A stretch of 25,711 nucleotides of DNA. Source: Oscillospiraceae bacterium. Lineage in GTDB: Bacteria > Bacillota > Clostridia > Oscillospirales > Oscillospiraceae. The stretch lies in contig JAQUZL010000009.1 in the NCBI GenBank assembly GCA_028691385.1, positions 1-25,711 on the forward strand, written 5' to 3'. Positions 7,426 through 14,247 of this stretch are shown here, one piece after another; position 1 is the first letter of the stretch; each line of letters starts with the position of its first letter. The position numbers and the translations under genes are program-made. The notes under the pieces were generated by a model. That model was not told the DNA's origin. It saw only the letters and a list, made by a program, of their open reading frames with translations, and did no database searches.

Positions 7426-7443
7426 GGTTAGCAATGCCTAACT
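7426..7443. promoter_or_regulatory. TTAG-N6-CTAA operator, site 4
   Basis: GGTTAGCAATGCCTAACT, 34 bases centre-to-centre from site 3 and ~12 bases before the feoA ribosome site. Confidence 0.75.
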
Positions 7444-7466
7444 GCTATAGAATGGAGGAGGGATAC

Positions 7467-7679
7467 ATGATGCCGCTCACACTCACGAATGTCGGCGAGG
7501 AAAACATGATCCGAAAAGTCGGCGGAAGCCCCGAAGCAAAGAAGCATCTTGCGGATCTGGGCTTTGTGGCCGGTGGGAACGTCACCGTGGTTTCCGCCAT
7601 GGGTGGAAACCTCATCGTCAATGTCAAGGAATCCCGCGTTGCCATCAGCCGCGAGATGGCCGGTAAAATCATGGTTTGA
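7467..7679 (+). CDS. feoA: FeoA domain protein, first copy
   Basis: 70 residues forming an SH3-like FeoA domain: LTNVGEE near the start, the KKHLADLGFVAGG core, then VVSAMGGNLIVNVKESRVAIS. FeoA proteins are small cytosolic partners of the Fe(II) permease FeoB. ATG at 7467 follows GGAGGAGGG; an ATG at 7470 is equally possible. The frame continues upstream to 7419, but that would run through operator site 4. It is the first gene of the feo operon and lies 108 bases before the second feoA. It is the more divergent of the two, in the KxxL-x-x-LGF form typical of clostridial FeoA pairs. Confidence 0.9.
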   Translation: MMPLTLTNVGEENMIRKVGGSPEAKKHLADLGFVAGGNVTVVSAMGGNLIVNVKESRVAISREMAGKIMV

Positions 7680-7787
7680 GCGGCGTATCGCCGCGGATCA
7701 TTTGAGACTTCTCCCCGCGCGGCTTCCCGGCTCAGCGCCCGACCGGAACGCTATCAAATACTTTGGGCAGCACAGGAGGAATAGAAA

Positions 7788-8009
7788 ATGAGAACATTGA
7801 AAGAAGCAAAAATCGGCGACACCGTCAAGGTCGTGAAGCTCCACGGAGAGGGCGCGGTGAAACGCCGCATCATGGACATGGGCATCACAAAGGGCGTGGA
7901 GGTCAGCATCCGCAAGGTAGCGCCCTTTGGCGATCCTGTGGAGGTGACCGTTCGCGGATATGAGCTGTCCCTGCGCAAAGCGGACGCTGAAATGGTCGAG
8001 GTTGAGTAA
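7788..8009 (+). CDS. feoA: FeoA domain protein, second copy
   Basis: 73 residues with the standard FeoA layout: TLKEAKIGDTVKVVKL, then GAVKRRIMDMGITKGVEVSIRKVAPFGDPVEVTVRGYELSLRK split over the two sheet halves. It presumably contacts the FeoB G-domain and supports Fe(II) import. ATG at 7788 has AGGAGGA at good spacing. It sits between the first feoA and feoB. A short GC hairpin with six T's and an operator site separate it from feoB, so its level relative to feoB may be tuned. Confidence 0.95.
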   Translation: MRTLKEAKIGDTVKVVKLHGEGAVKRRIMDMGITKGVEVSIRKVAPFGDPVEVTVRGYELSLRKADAEMVEVE

Positions 8010-8014
8010 ACAGT

Positions 8015-8036
8015 GGAGGGCATCCTCCTATTTTTT
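8015..8036 (+). terminator. Weak attenuator-like hairpin between feoA and feoB
   Basis: GGAGG-GCAT-CCTCC (8015-8028), then TA and six T's (8031-8036). A 5-bp stem is short for full termination, so partial read-through is expected. It precedes operator site 5. Confidence 0.4.
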
Positions 8037-8045
8037 AGAACAGGC

Positions 8046-8063
8046 GATTAGAGGACTCTAATC
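8046..8063. promoter_or_regulatory. TTAG-N6-CTAA operator, site 5 (inside the operon, before feoB)
   Basis: GATTAGAGGACTCTAATC: perfect six-base arms GATTAG/CTAATC. It ends only ~4 bases before the feoB ribosome site AAAGGAGAGG. It could act as a roadblock to elongation or control an internal promoter. Confidence 0.7.
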
Positions 8064-8080
8064 TCAAAGGAGAGGAACGT

Positions 8081-10486
8081 ATGGCTGAAGAAATTAGAAT
8101 TGCCCTGGCGGGCAACCCCAACAGCGGCAAGACGACGCTGTTCAACGGTCTGACCGGTTCCAACCAGTTCGTTGGCAACTGGCCGGGGGTCACCGTTGAA
8201 AAAAAGGAAGGTACGCTCAAAAAGCACGACGGCGTGGTCGTCACCGACCTTCCCGGTATCTATTCTCTTTCCCCCTACACGCTGGAGGAAGTGGTGGCAA
8301 GAAATTACCTGATCGGCGAGCGGCCCAATGCCATTTTGAACATCGTGGACGGCACAAATCTGGAGCGCAACCTTTACCTCACCACCCAGCTCACGGAGCT
8401 GGGAATCCCCGTGGTCATGGCCATCAACATGATGGACGTGGTCAAAAAGAACGGTGACAAACTCAACATTCCCGAGCTATCCCGGGAACTTGGCTGCAAG
8501 ATCGTGGAGATCTCTGCTCTGAAGGGCGAGGGCATCATGGAGGCTGCCGAAGCCGCCATTGAAGCCGCCAAGAGCACCAAGACCGTGCCGATGCACACCT
8601 TCTCCGGCGTTGTGGAGCATGCGCTGGCGCATATCGAGGAAGCGGCGCTGAACAATGTGCCGCAGGAACAGCAGCGTTGGTATTCCATCAAGATTTTTGA
8701 GCGGGATGACAAGGTGCTCTCGCAGCGAAACATTGACAAAACCATTCTCGCACATATTGAAGAAGACATCAAGGCCGCCGAAAAAGAGCTGGATGACGAC
8801 GCCGAGAGCATCATCACGGGCGAGCGGTATCTTTACATCGCCTCGCTGATGAAGGGCTGCTATCATAAAAAGAACGTGGGCAAGCTGTCCGCTTCGGATC
8901 AGATCGACCGGGTGGTGACCAACCGCTGGCTGGGTTTGCCAATCTTTGCAGCGGTCATGTTCCTTGTGTACTATATCGCCATGGTCACCGTGGGCGCTGC
9001 TGCCACAGACTGGGCAAATGACGGACTGTTCGGTGATGGCTGGCACCTGTTTGGCATCGGCTCGGCCGCTTACAGCGAGGCGGCAGAGGAATACAGCACG
9101 GCGTCCCTGATTGTGGACGGCTATGACGCCTATGTAGAGGAAAACGGCACGGCACCCTCCGGCGAATTCCAGTATGCCGTGGAGGACGAGGAAACGCTGG
9201 CAGTTAGCTATGAGACGGCCACCATCGCCGATTACAATGCCGCGATGGAAACGCTGGACAGCTACAGTGAGGAACCCGACCCCGCAAATTACGGAATCTG
9301 GGTGCTCGGCATCCCCGTGCTGATTGGCAATGGCCTGGATGCCGCGAATGCCGCCCCGTGGCTTTCCGGGCTGATCAATGACGGCATCGTGGCCGGCGTT
9401 GGCGCGGTGCTGGGCTTTGTACCCCAGATGCTGGTGCTGTTTTTGCTGCTGGCATTTCTGGAAGCCTGCGGCTATATGTCCCGCATTGCCTTCGTCCTTG
9501 ACCGCGTGTTCCGCAAGTTCGGCCTTTCCGGCAAGTCCTTCATCCCGATGCTTGTAGGCGTGGGCTGCGGTGTGCCCGGTATCATGGCCTCCCGCACCAT
9601 TGAAAACGAGCGCGACCGCCGCATGACCATTATGACCACCACCTTTATCCCCTGCGGGGCCAAGGTGCCCTTCATCGCCATGATTGCGGGCGCAATCTTT
9701 GGTGGCAGCGCATGGGTGGCCACCTCCGCCTACTTCATCGGCATGGCAGCCATTATCATTTCCGGTATCATCCTGAAAAAGACGAAAATGTTTGCCGGCG
9801 AGCCCGCCCCCTTCGTCATGGAGCTGCCTGCCTACCACTGGCCGACCCTCAAGAACATCCTTCGCTCCATGTGGGAGCGCGGCTGGAGCTTCATTAAGAA
9901 AGCCGGAACGATCATTCTGCTCTCCACCATCGTAATCTGGTTCACCACCTACTTCGGCTTCGTGGACGGCGCGTTCCGGATGCTGGACGAAAGTGAGATT
10001 GGCTGCTCCATCCTCGCAGCCATCGGCGGCGCGATCGCATGGATTTTCAAGCCTCTGGGTTGGGGCACTTGGCAGGCCGCAGTTGCATCCATTACAGGTC
10101 TTGTCGCCAAAGAGAATATCGTCGGCACCATGGGCATTCTGTACGGCGGTGCTGGCGATGTGTACGGAACGCTGGCGGGTGTGTTCACCGGCATCACCGG
10201 CTACTCCTTCCTGGTATTTAACCTTCTGTGCGCGCCCTGCTTTGCGGCCATCGGCGCAATCAAGCGCGAGATGAACAACTCCAAATGGACATGGTTCGCC
10301 ATCGGCTATCAGTGCGGCTTTGCCTATGTCATTGCTCTGATGATCAACCAATTTGGCGGCCTCGTCACCGGCAATGTCAATGTGGTCGGCCTGATCGTTG
10401 CGGCGGCGCTCCTCGTGGGGATGATTTACATGCTGGCGAAGCCCTATCAAGAAGCCACCAAGCTGACTACAACTGTTAAGGTCTAA
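8081..10486 (+). CDS. feoB: Ferrous iron permease FeoB
   Basis: 801 residues. The N-terminal G-domain has G1 GNPNSGKT (11-18), G2 around Thr38, G3 DLPG (56-59), G4 NMMD (116-119) and G5 SALKG (145-149). A helical spacer follows to ~275, then the membrane domain with the conserved GVGCGVPGIMASR (~493-505) and TFIPCGAKVPF. FeoB imports Fe(II) across the cytoplasmic membrane, controlled by GTP. Between the first and second membrane regions (~331-404) is an extra loop of ~74 residues with 19 Asp/Glu and no Lys or Arg, expected outside the cell. The start at 8081 has AAAGGAGAGG upstream. The operon continues with a small Cys-rich partner. Confidence 0.98.
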   Translation: MAEEIRIALAGNPNSGKTTLFNGLTGSNQFVGNWPGVTVEKKEGTLKKHDGVVVTDLPGIYSLSPYTLEEVVARNYLIGERPNAILNIVDGTNLERNLYLTTQLTELGIPVVMAINMMDVVKKNGDKLNIPELSRELGCKIVEISALKGEGIMEAAEAAIEAAKSTKTVPMHTFSGVVEHALAHIEEAALNNVPQEQQRWYSIKIFERDDKVLSQRNIDKTILAHIEEDIKAAEKELDDDAESIITGERYLYIASLMKGCYHKKNVGKLSASDQIDRVVTNRWLGLPIFAAVMFLVYYIAMVTVGAAATDWANDGLFGDGWHLFGIGSAAYSEAAEEYSTASLIVDGYDAYVEENGTAPSGEFQYAVEDEETLAVSYETATIADYNAAMETLDSYSEEPDPANYGIWVLGIPVLIGNGLDAANAAPWLSGLINDGIVAGVGAVLGFVPQMLVLFLLLAFLEACGYMSRIAFVLDRVFRKFGLSGKSFIPMLVGVGCGVPGIMASRTIENERDRRMTIMTTTFIPCGAKVPFIAMIAGAIFGGSAWVATSAYFIGMAAIIISGIILKKTKMFAGEPAPFVMELPAYHWPTLKNILRSMWERGWSFIKKAGTIILLSTIVIWFTTYFGFVDGAFRMLDESEIGCSILAAIGGAIAWIFKPLGWGTWQAAVASITGLVAKENIVGTMGILYGGAGDVYGTLAGVFTGITGYSFLVFNLLCAPCFAAIGAIKREMNNSKWTWFAIGYQCGFAYVIALMINQFGGLVTGNVNVVGLIVAAALLVGMIYMLAKPYQEATKLTTTVKV

Positions 10487-10496
10487 TGTAATCTGA

Positions 10497-10529
10497 CAAA
10501 ATGCGAACCCAGCAAAGCGGCGCATTTTG
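10497..10529 (+). other. Intercistronic hairpin A after feoB
   Basis: CAAAATGCG and CGCATTTTG form a 9-bp perfect stem with a 15-base loop, 10 bases after the feoB stop. There is no T tract, so it may act as a 3'-end stabiliser or processing site rather than a terminator. Confidence 0.55.
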
Positions 10530-10556
10530 AGAGGAGGAGCAACGAAGCGATATGCA

Positions 10557-10591
10557 GTTTTCAGGTTGCCACGTAGGGGTAACCTGAAAAC
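10557..10591 (+). other. Intercistronic hairpin B before the Cys-rich gene
   Basis: GTTTTCAGGTTGCC (10557-10570) pairs with GGTAACCTGAAAAC (10578-10591) over 14 bp with one G-T pair and a 7-base loop. There is no T tract downstream. Together with hairpin A it fills the feoB-to-small-gene spacer. Confidence 0.6.
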
Positions 10592-10634
10592 GGAATGAGC
10601 GCAGTTTGTTCCGACGAGAAAGGAGCCAATCAAA

Positions 10635-10805
10635 ATGTTATCTTGGATCGCTGCAAATATCGGCACGATTATCATCTGCGTGATACTGTGCGGGATTGTG
10701 GCCGGTATCATCGCCGTGCTGATAACGGATAAGAAAAAAGGCAAATCCTCCTGCGGCGGGAATTGCGGGCACTGCCCCACGGGCGGCATCTGCCACAAGC
10801 AGTGA
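10635..10805 (+). CDS. FeoB-associated Cys-rich membrane protein
   Basis: 56 residues. One hydrophobic helix (~4-30) follows MLSWIAANIG, then a basic DKKKGK stretch and a cytosolic Cys-rich tail, CGGNCGHCPTGGIC, with four cysteines. This matches the small FeoB-associated Cys-rich membrane protein family that follows feoB in many anaerobes. The cysteines may bind iron handed over by FeoB, but that role is inferred. AAAGGAG precedes ATG 10635 at nine bases. It is the last gene of the feo operon; no clear terminator was found after it. Confidence 0.92.
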   Translation: MLSWIAANIGTIIICVILCGIVAGIIAVLITDKKKGKSSCGGNCGHCPTGGICHKQ

Positions 10806-11113
10806 TGTTTTTGTCGCTTACTTGCGCCTCATTGATTGTTTAATCGGTCGCCCATTTGGACATCGGTTCATCGCAAGCTGCCGTCATCACGGTCTGGCGA
10901 ACAGATCCGATCAAGTCAAACGCGCAGAATATAACCGTTCGCAGGTTTGCAATGATAAGATATGCCATTCTCCGGCGTTTTATAGCGCATGTCCGGCATC
11001 CATGATTCATCGTTCTATTTGTTGTGATGCTTGTACACATTGCAGAAAAGCCCACAAAGGCGTCTCTGAAAAGAGGCGCCTTTGTGGGTCGAAGCGGCCA
11101 GCTGTGCGTGAAT
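10806..11113. other. Intergenic stretch without a recognisable gene
   Basis: Between the feo operon and the decayed radical-SAM copy. Short ORFs exist on both strands, but none has a ribosome site plus recognisable protein. The only clear structure is the long hairpin at 11051-11088. Confidence 0.5.
11051..11088. other. 17-bp hairpin with GAAA-type loop
   Basis: CCCACAAAGGCG pairs with CGCCTTTGTGGG, and the stem continues through TCTCT/AGAGG (one G-T pair) to a GAAA loop. No T tract follows on the + strand. On the minus strand CTTTTCT follows, so weak termination in that direction is possible. Confidence 0.6.
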
Positions 11114-11379
11114 CCGCAGGCGATAGACAAACAGCGCAGCGCATGATAAGATTGGAAAATATAGCAGAGCGGGTGATGCAGCCCATGCGCTGCAAGGACA
11201 CCAAAGCCATTCTTTTTGCCACGAACAAGATGAGCCTCCATCGCGACTGCACCCACGAATGTATTTACTGCGACGCCCGCTCCACCTGCTATCAAATACT
11301 GCGTCCATTTTAAGATATGGAGGTCAAACGTAACGTACCCCCACTGTTGGAGGACGTCCTGTGCCGCAAGCGAATCTGA
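11114..11379 (+). repeat. Direct repeat, left copy (promoter and start of the radical-SAM gene)
   Basis: Collinear, without gaps, with 15808-16073. Both begin with CCGCAGGCGATAGAC and both have exactly 71 bases to the ATG. The promoter is conserved in place: TAGACA, 17 bases, TAAGAT here versus TAGACG, 17 bases, TATAAT in the intact copy. The two copies bound a 4.4-kb segment holding the AraC, DUF134-NifX and rubredoxin/rubrerythrin genes. Confidence 0.8.
11185..11379 (+). pseudogene. Decayed 5' fragment of an SPL-type radical-SAM gene
   Basis: 65 codons align without gaps to the first 65 codons of the intact radical-SAM gene at 15879, with 42 identical residues by my count. The iron-sulfur motif survives as DCTHECIYCD. 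In-frame stops occur at 11311 (TAA) and 11377 (TGA), and similarity ends there. No frameshift was needed. The remaining ~220 codons of the gene are missing, so this is a truncated duplicate and not a functional enzyme. Confidence 0.85.
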
Positions 11380-11455
11380 CAGCACACCGCACAGGAAGTC
11401 ATGCATCGCGCAGTGAAACACGATAGAATTGCATGATACGGAAGGAGATTGCGAG

Positions 11456-12334
11456 ATGGATTGGATCATGGGAATCCAGCGGGCGCTGGATTATACAGAG
11501 GCGCATCTGACCGAAGCGGTTGATTTCGAAGCGGCAGCGAAGGCAGCGTGTTCTTCCAGCTTTCATTTTCAGCGGATGTTCACCATGCTCTGCGGCTTCA
11601 CCTTGGGCGACTACATCCGGATGCGCCGCCTTGCCCTTGCCGCCGAGGACTTGATGCAGACCGACAACAAGGTCATCGACGTCGCATACCAGTACGGCTA
11701 CGATACCCCCGAGAGCTTTTCCCGCGCCTTTACCCGCTTCCACGGCGTTACGCCCACCCAAGCACGCCACGGCGGAAAGGTCAAATCCTTCTCCCGGCTC
11801 TCCGTAAAATTGATTTTATCGGGAGGCAGTACCATGGATTACAGAATGGAAAAGAAAGACGCGTTCAAAATTGTATGCAAGAAGATTCAGGTGCACAAGC
11901 CGCAGGGTGACACCGCCACGGCGGACATCTCCGCATTCTGGGCCAAGTGCAGTGCGGATGGCACGATGGACGCCATCTGCAAGTACGGCAAGTTTGACAC
12001 GCTGCACGGCGTGCTGGGGATTTGCTTTTCGGACGAATTGTCCGGCTCCGGCTTTCCCTACGGCATCGGCGTAGCGTATAACGGCGCGCCCCTGAACGGC
12101 GAGGCGCTGGAGCTCGTGGAGATTCCCGCCTATACCTACGCGGTGTTCACCTGCAAGGGTCCTATGCCCGACGCGTTCAAGGAGACCTACACGAAAATCT
12201 GCACGGAGTTCTTCCCCCAGAGCAGCAGCTATGAGTACGGCAATGGTGTGGAACTGGAAGTCTACCCTTCGGCGGATGTGCAAAACCCCGATTACACCTG
12301 CGAGATCTGGATCGCGGTAAAAGAGAAGAAGTAA
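11456..12334 (+). CDS. AraC-family regulator with GyrI-like effector domain
   Basis: 292 residues. Residues ~1-105 are the two-helix-turn-helix AraC domain (FHFQRMFTMLCGFTLGDYIRMRRL; VIDVAYQYGYDTPESFSRAFTRFHGVTP). Residues ~125-290 are a GyrI/Rob-like ligand-binding domain ending in DYTCEIWIAV. Such proteins act as activators sensing small, often toxic, hydrophobic or amphipathic molecules; the ligand is unknown. ATG 11456 was chosen because GAAGGAGATT sits upstream; the frame extends to 11429 without a better site. It lies directly downstream of the decayed radical-SAM copy and ends in its own terminator, so it is a single-gene unit. Confidence 0.92.
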   Translation: MDWIMGIQRALDYTEAHLTEAVDFEAAAKAACSSSFHFQRMFTMLCGFTLGDYIRMRRLALAAEDLMQTDNKVIDVAYQYGYDTPESFSRAFTRFHGVTPTQARHGGKVKSFSRLSVKLILSGGSTMDYRMEKKDAFKIVCKKIQVHKPQGDTATADISAFWAKCSADGTMDAICKYGKFDTLHGVLGICFSDELSGSGFPYGIGVAYNGAPLNGEALELVEIPAYTYAVFTCKGPMPDAFKETYTKICTEFFPQSSSYEYGNGVELEVYPSADVQNPDYTCEIWIAVKEKK

Positions 12335-12361
12335 CCGCAAAGCGTCCGGCAATTTGAATGG

Positions 12362-12416
12362 CACCCCATTTGTTAGACAAGTGATCTACTTGTTTTAATG
12401 AATGGGGTGTTTTTAA
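12362..12416 (+). terminator. Terminator after the AraC gene
   Basis: CACCCCATT (12362-12370) pairs with AATGGGGTG (12401-12409). An inner ACAAGT/ACTTGT stem sits in the loop and five T's follow. Confidence 0.85.
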
Positions 12417-12637
12417 TAAGCCGAAAGAGAAATCATTACAGCGGAGACTGCAAATCGGACGTCGTAGAACCCATAAAGCGAGTGCATCTGCGCCTAACGC
12501 AATCCGCTCGTCGTTTTAATGCAGGATTTCTATATTGAACGCCGAGGAAATCCGATTTGAATATAAATATTTATGATAGGAACTTAATTTTTCTATCGAT
12601 GCTATCAAAATATTGTGCATAAATCACCAATGCCATA
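12417..12637. other. Intergenic region before the redox operon
   Basis: AT-rich, with no gene seen. It contains only a distant 9-base inverted repeat (CAAATCGGA 12451-12459 and TCCGATTTG 12551-12559). Confidence 0.4.
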
Positions 12638-12665
12638 TTGACTTAATTTAGAAATCTTGTACAAT
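12638..12665 (+). promoter_or_regulatory. Promoter of the DUF134-NifX gene
   Basis: TTGACT (12638-12643), 16 bases, TACAAT (12660-12665). The predicted start is near 12672, just ahead of a palindrome. Confidence 0.75.
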
Positions 12666-12676
12666 TAAGCTTATAA

Positions 12677-12690
12677 ATGGCATATGCCAT
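12677..12690. promoter_or_regulatory. 14-bp perfect palindrome, candidate operator
   Basis: ATGGCATATGCCAT lies directly downstream of the promoter, at about +5 to +18. A half-copy, AATGCCATAT, lies near 12629 upstream of the -35. The placement fits a repressor site; the DUF134 protein encoded next is a candidate binder. Confidence 0.55.
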
Positions 12691-12710
12691 AAACTACAGA
12701 GGTGATACCT

Positions 12711-13496
12711 GTGCCAAGGCCTTGCAAACAACGCCGCATCTGTGCCATGCCGGACTGTGACCGCTTTGGGCCACAAGGCGGAGATGCTTCCAAGCGTCAG
12801 ACCATTCGGATGTCGTTGGACGAATTTGAAAGCATCCGTTTGATTGATTTGGAACACATGACGCAGGAGCAGTGCGCCGTGCAGATGAATGTGGCGCGAA
12901 CAACGGCACAAGCCATTTACAACAGTGCACGTTTAAAACTGGCAGAGTGTCTTGTACGTGAAAAGGAGTTGCGCATCGAAGGCGGCGATTATGTGCTTTG
13001 CGATGGAACAGCAGGACCATGCGGCTGTGACTGTCCGCACAAGAAACATTGTCCGCACAGTCATCTCACAGAGGATCAAATGAACGGAGGTATATTCATG
13101 ATAAAAATTGCAGTCCCTTACGAAAACGGACAGATATTCCAGCACTTTGGTCACACCGAGCAGTTCAAAATCTATGACATTGAAAATGGAGCAGTCGTTG
13201 CGGCAGCGGTTGTTTCTACCAATGGCAGTGGACACGGCGCACTGGCAGAAATGCTGGGGCAGCAGAATGTGGACGCCTTGATCTGCGGCGGCATCGGCGG
13301 CGGTGCGCAGCAGGCACTCGCCGCAGCCGGAATCGAGCTATTTGGCGGCGTGTCGGGCGATGCAGACGAAGCAGTCGCTGCGCTGCTTCAGAGCAAACTC
13401 AGCTATAATCCCGACGTGGAATGCAGCCACCACGGCGAGCATCACGGCGGCACCTGTGGGGAGCACGGCTGCGGTGCGCATCATGATAATCAATAA
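12711..13496 (+). CDS. DUF134 (HTH) - NifX/NifB-like cofactor-binding fusion protein
   Basis: 261 residues. Residues ~1-95 are DUF134 (UPF0251): an MPRP start, Cys-rich CAMPDCDRFGP, then a sigma-like HTH (MTQEQCAVQMNVARTTAQAIYNSAR). A Cys/His linker (CGCDCPHKKHCPHSH, ~104-118) follows. Residues ~130-225 are a dinitrogenase iron-molybdenum-cofactor (NifX/NifB-type) domain, MIKIAVPYENG to GGV. A His/Cys-rich tail ends the protein. It is probably a metal- or cluster-responsive DNA-binding protein. GTG 12711 follows GAGGTGAT and gives the family's usual MPRP start. An internal GGAGG plus ATG (13098) sits exactly at the start of the NifX domain, so that half may also be made alone. No nitrogenase genes are nearby. 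Confidence 0.9.
   Translation: MPRPCKQRRICAMPDCDRFGPQGGDASKRQTIRMSLDEFESIRLIDLEHMTQEQCAVQMNVARTTAQAIYNSARLKLAECLVREKELRIEGGDYVLCDGTAGPCGCDCPHKKHCPHSHLTEDQMNGGIFMIKIAVPYENGQIFQHFGHTEQFKIYDIENGAVVAAAVVSTNGSGHGALAEMLGQQNVDALICGGIGGGAQQALAAAGIELFGGVSGDADEAVAALLQSKLSYNPDVECSHHGEHHGGTCGEHGCGAHHDNQ
13098..13100 (+). promoter_or_regulatory. Possible internal translation start of the NifX-like domain
   Basis: The in-frame ATG at 13098 has GGAGG (13086-13090) seven bases upstream and begins MIKIAVPYENG, the normal N-terminus of stand-alone NifX-like proteins. It would give a 132-residue second product. Confidence 0.5.
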
Positions 13497-13579
13497 TTGG
13501 GGATTATTCTCAACATCGGATACTGTCACAGCATTTCATTTTACAAACAGTTAGCATCAAATAAAAAGGAGGCGACACA

Positions 13580-14245
13580 ATGAAAAAGTATGTATGCACC
13601 GTCTGCGGCTATATCTATGATGAAGCCAAGGGTATTCCGGAAGCAGGAATTGCACCGGGCACAACGTGGGAGCAGCTCCCGCCGGATTGGGTCTGTCCGC
13701 TCTGCGGGGCGGCGAAGTCCGAGTTTAAGGAAGAGGGTGCTGCCGCTCCGGCAAAAAAGCCGGTCGCAATCATGGATTCGGCAGAGGATCTCAAGGAGCT
13801 GTCGGCGCTGGAGATGAGTGCGCTGTGCTCTAATCTTGCAAGAGGCTGCGAAAAGCAGTATAAGGCCGAGGAAGCAGCACTGTTCATCCAGCTTTCCACC
13901 TATTTCAAAGCCGCTTCGGCACCCGCAAAGGAACCAGAAATCACCAAATTACTGACTATGATTGAACGGGATTTGGAAGTCGGTTTCCCCTCTGCCAATG
14001 CCGTATCTGCCGATGCAAAAGATCGCGGTGCAATGCGGGCTTTGGTGTGGAGTGAAAAGGTGACACGGATTTTGAACTCCTTACTGACCCGCTACGAAAA
14101 AGAAGACGACGCCATGTTGGAAAACACCGGGGTCTTTGTCTGCACCATCTGTGGATTTATCTTTGTCGGAGATGCAGCGCCTGCAATTTGCCCGGTGTGC
14201 AAGGTGCCTAATTGGAAATTTGAAAAAATCGAAGGGAGGGCTTAA
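13580..14245 (+). CDS. Double-rubredoxin protein with helical core
   Basis: 221 residues. Residues 1-52 are a classic rubredoxin (CTVCGY at 6-11, later CPLCG), a one-iron electron carrier. A Pro/Ala linker leads to a helical middle (~65-180) in which EKQYKAEEAALFIQL loosely recalls a rubrerythrin helix, but I see no E-x-x-H diiron pairs. Residues ~185-217 are a short rubredoxin-like knuckle (CTICGF, CPVCK). It may pass electrons to the rubrerythrin made from the next gene, two bases downstream. AAAAAGGAGG precedes ATG 13580. It could instead be regarded as a degenerate rubrerythrin that has lost its catalytic metal site. Confidence 0.85.
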   Translation: MKKYVCTVCGYIYDEAKGIPEAGIAPGTTWEQLPPDWVCPLCGAAKSEFKEEGAAAPAKKPVAIMDSAEDLKELSALEMSALCSNLARGCEKQYKAEEAALFIQLSTYFKAASAPAKEPEITKLLTMIERDLEVGFPSANAVSADAKDRGAMRALVWSEKVTRILNSLLTRYEKEDDAMLENTGVFVCTICGFIFVGDAAPAICPVCKVPNWKFEKIEGRA

Positions 14246-14247
14246 TC

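Noticed and set aside
8477..10798. 773-codon open frame on the minus strand opposite feoB
   Set aside because: feoB on the + strand has every G and membrane motif; the antisense frame is an artefact of GC-rich codon use.
10840..11469. 209-codon minus-strand ORF and 163-codon + ORF in the gene-free stretch
   Set aside because: The minus frame is antisense to the decayed radical-SAM copy. The + frame is only meaningful in its last part, which is that copy; neither has a good ribosome site.
12451..12559. Inverted repeat CAAATCGGA / TCCGATTTG
   Set aside because: Nine bases separated by 91 bases, with no extension of pairing; not distinguishable from chance.
12711..13496. Nitrogenase cofactor biosynthesis gene
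   Set aside because: The NifX-like domain is widespread in anaerobes without nitrogenase, and no nif gene is nearby.
13551..13564. TTAG-N6-ATAA before the double-rubredoxin gene, possible seventh operator
   Set aside because: One arm is mismatched and the flanking bases do not fit; in AT-rich leader DNA this is expected by chance.
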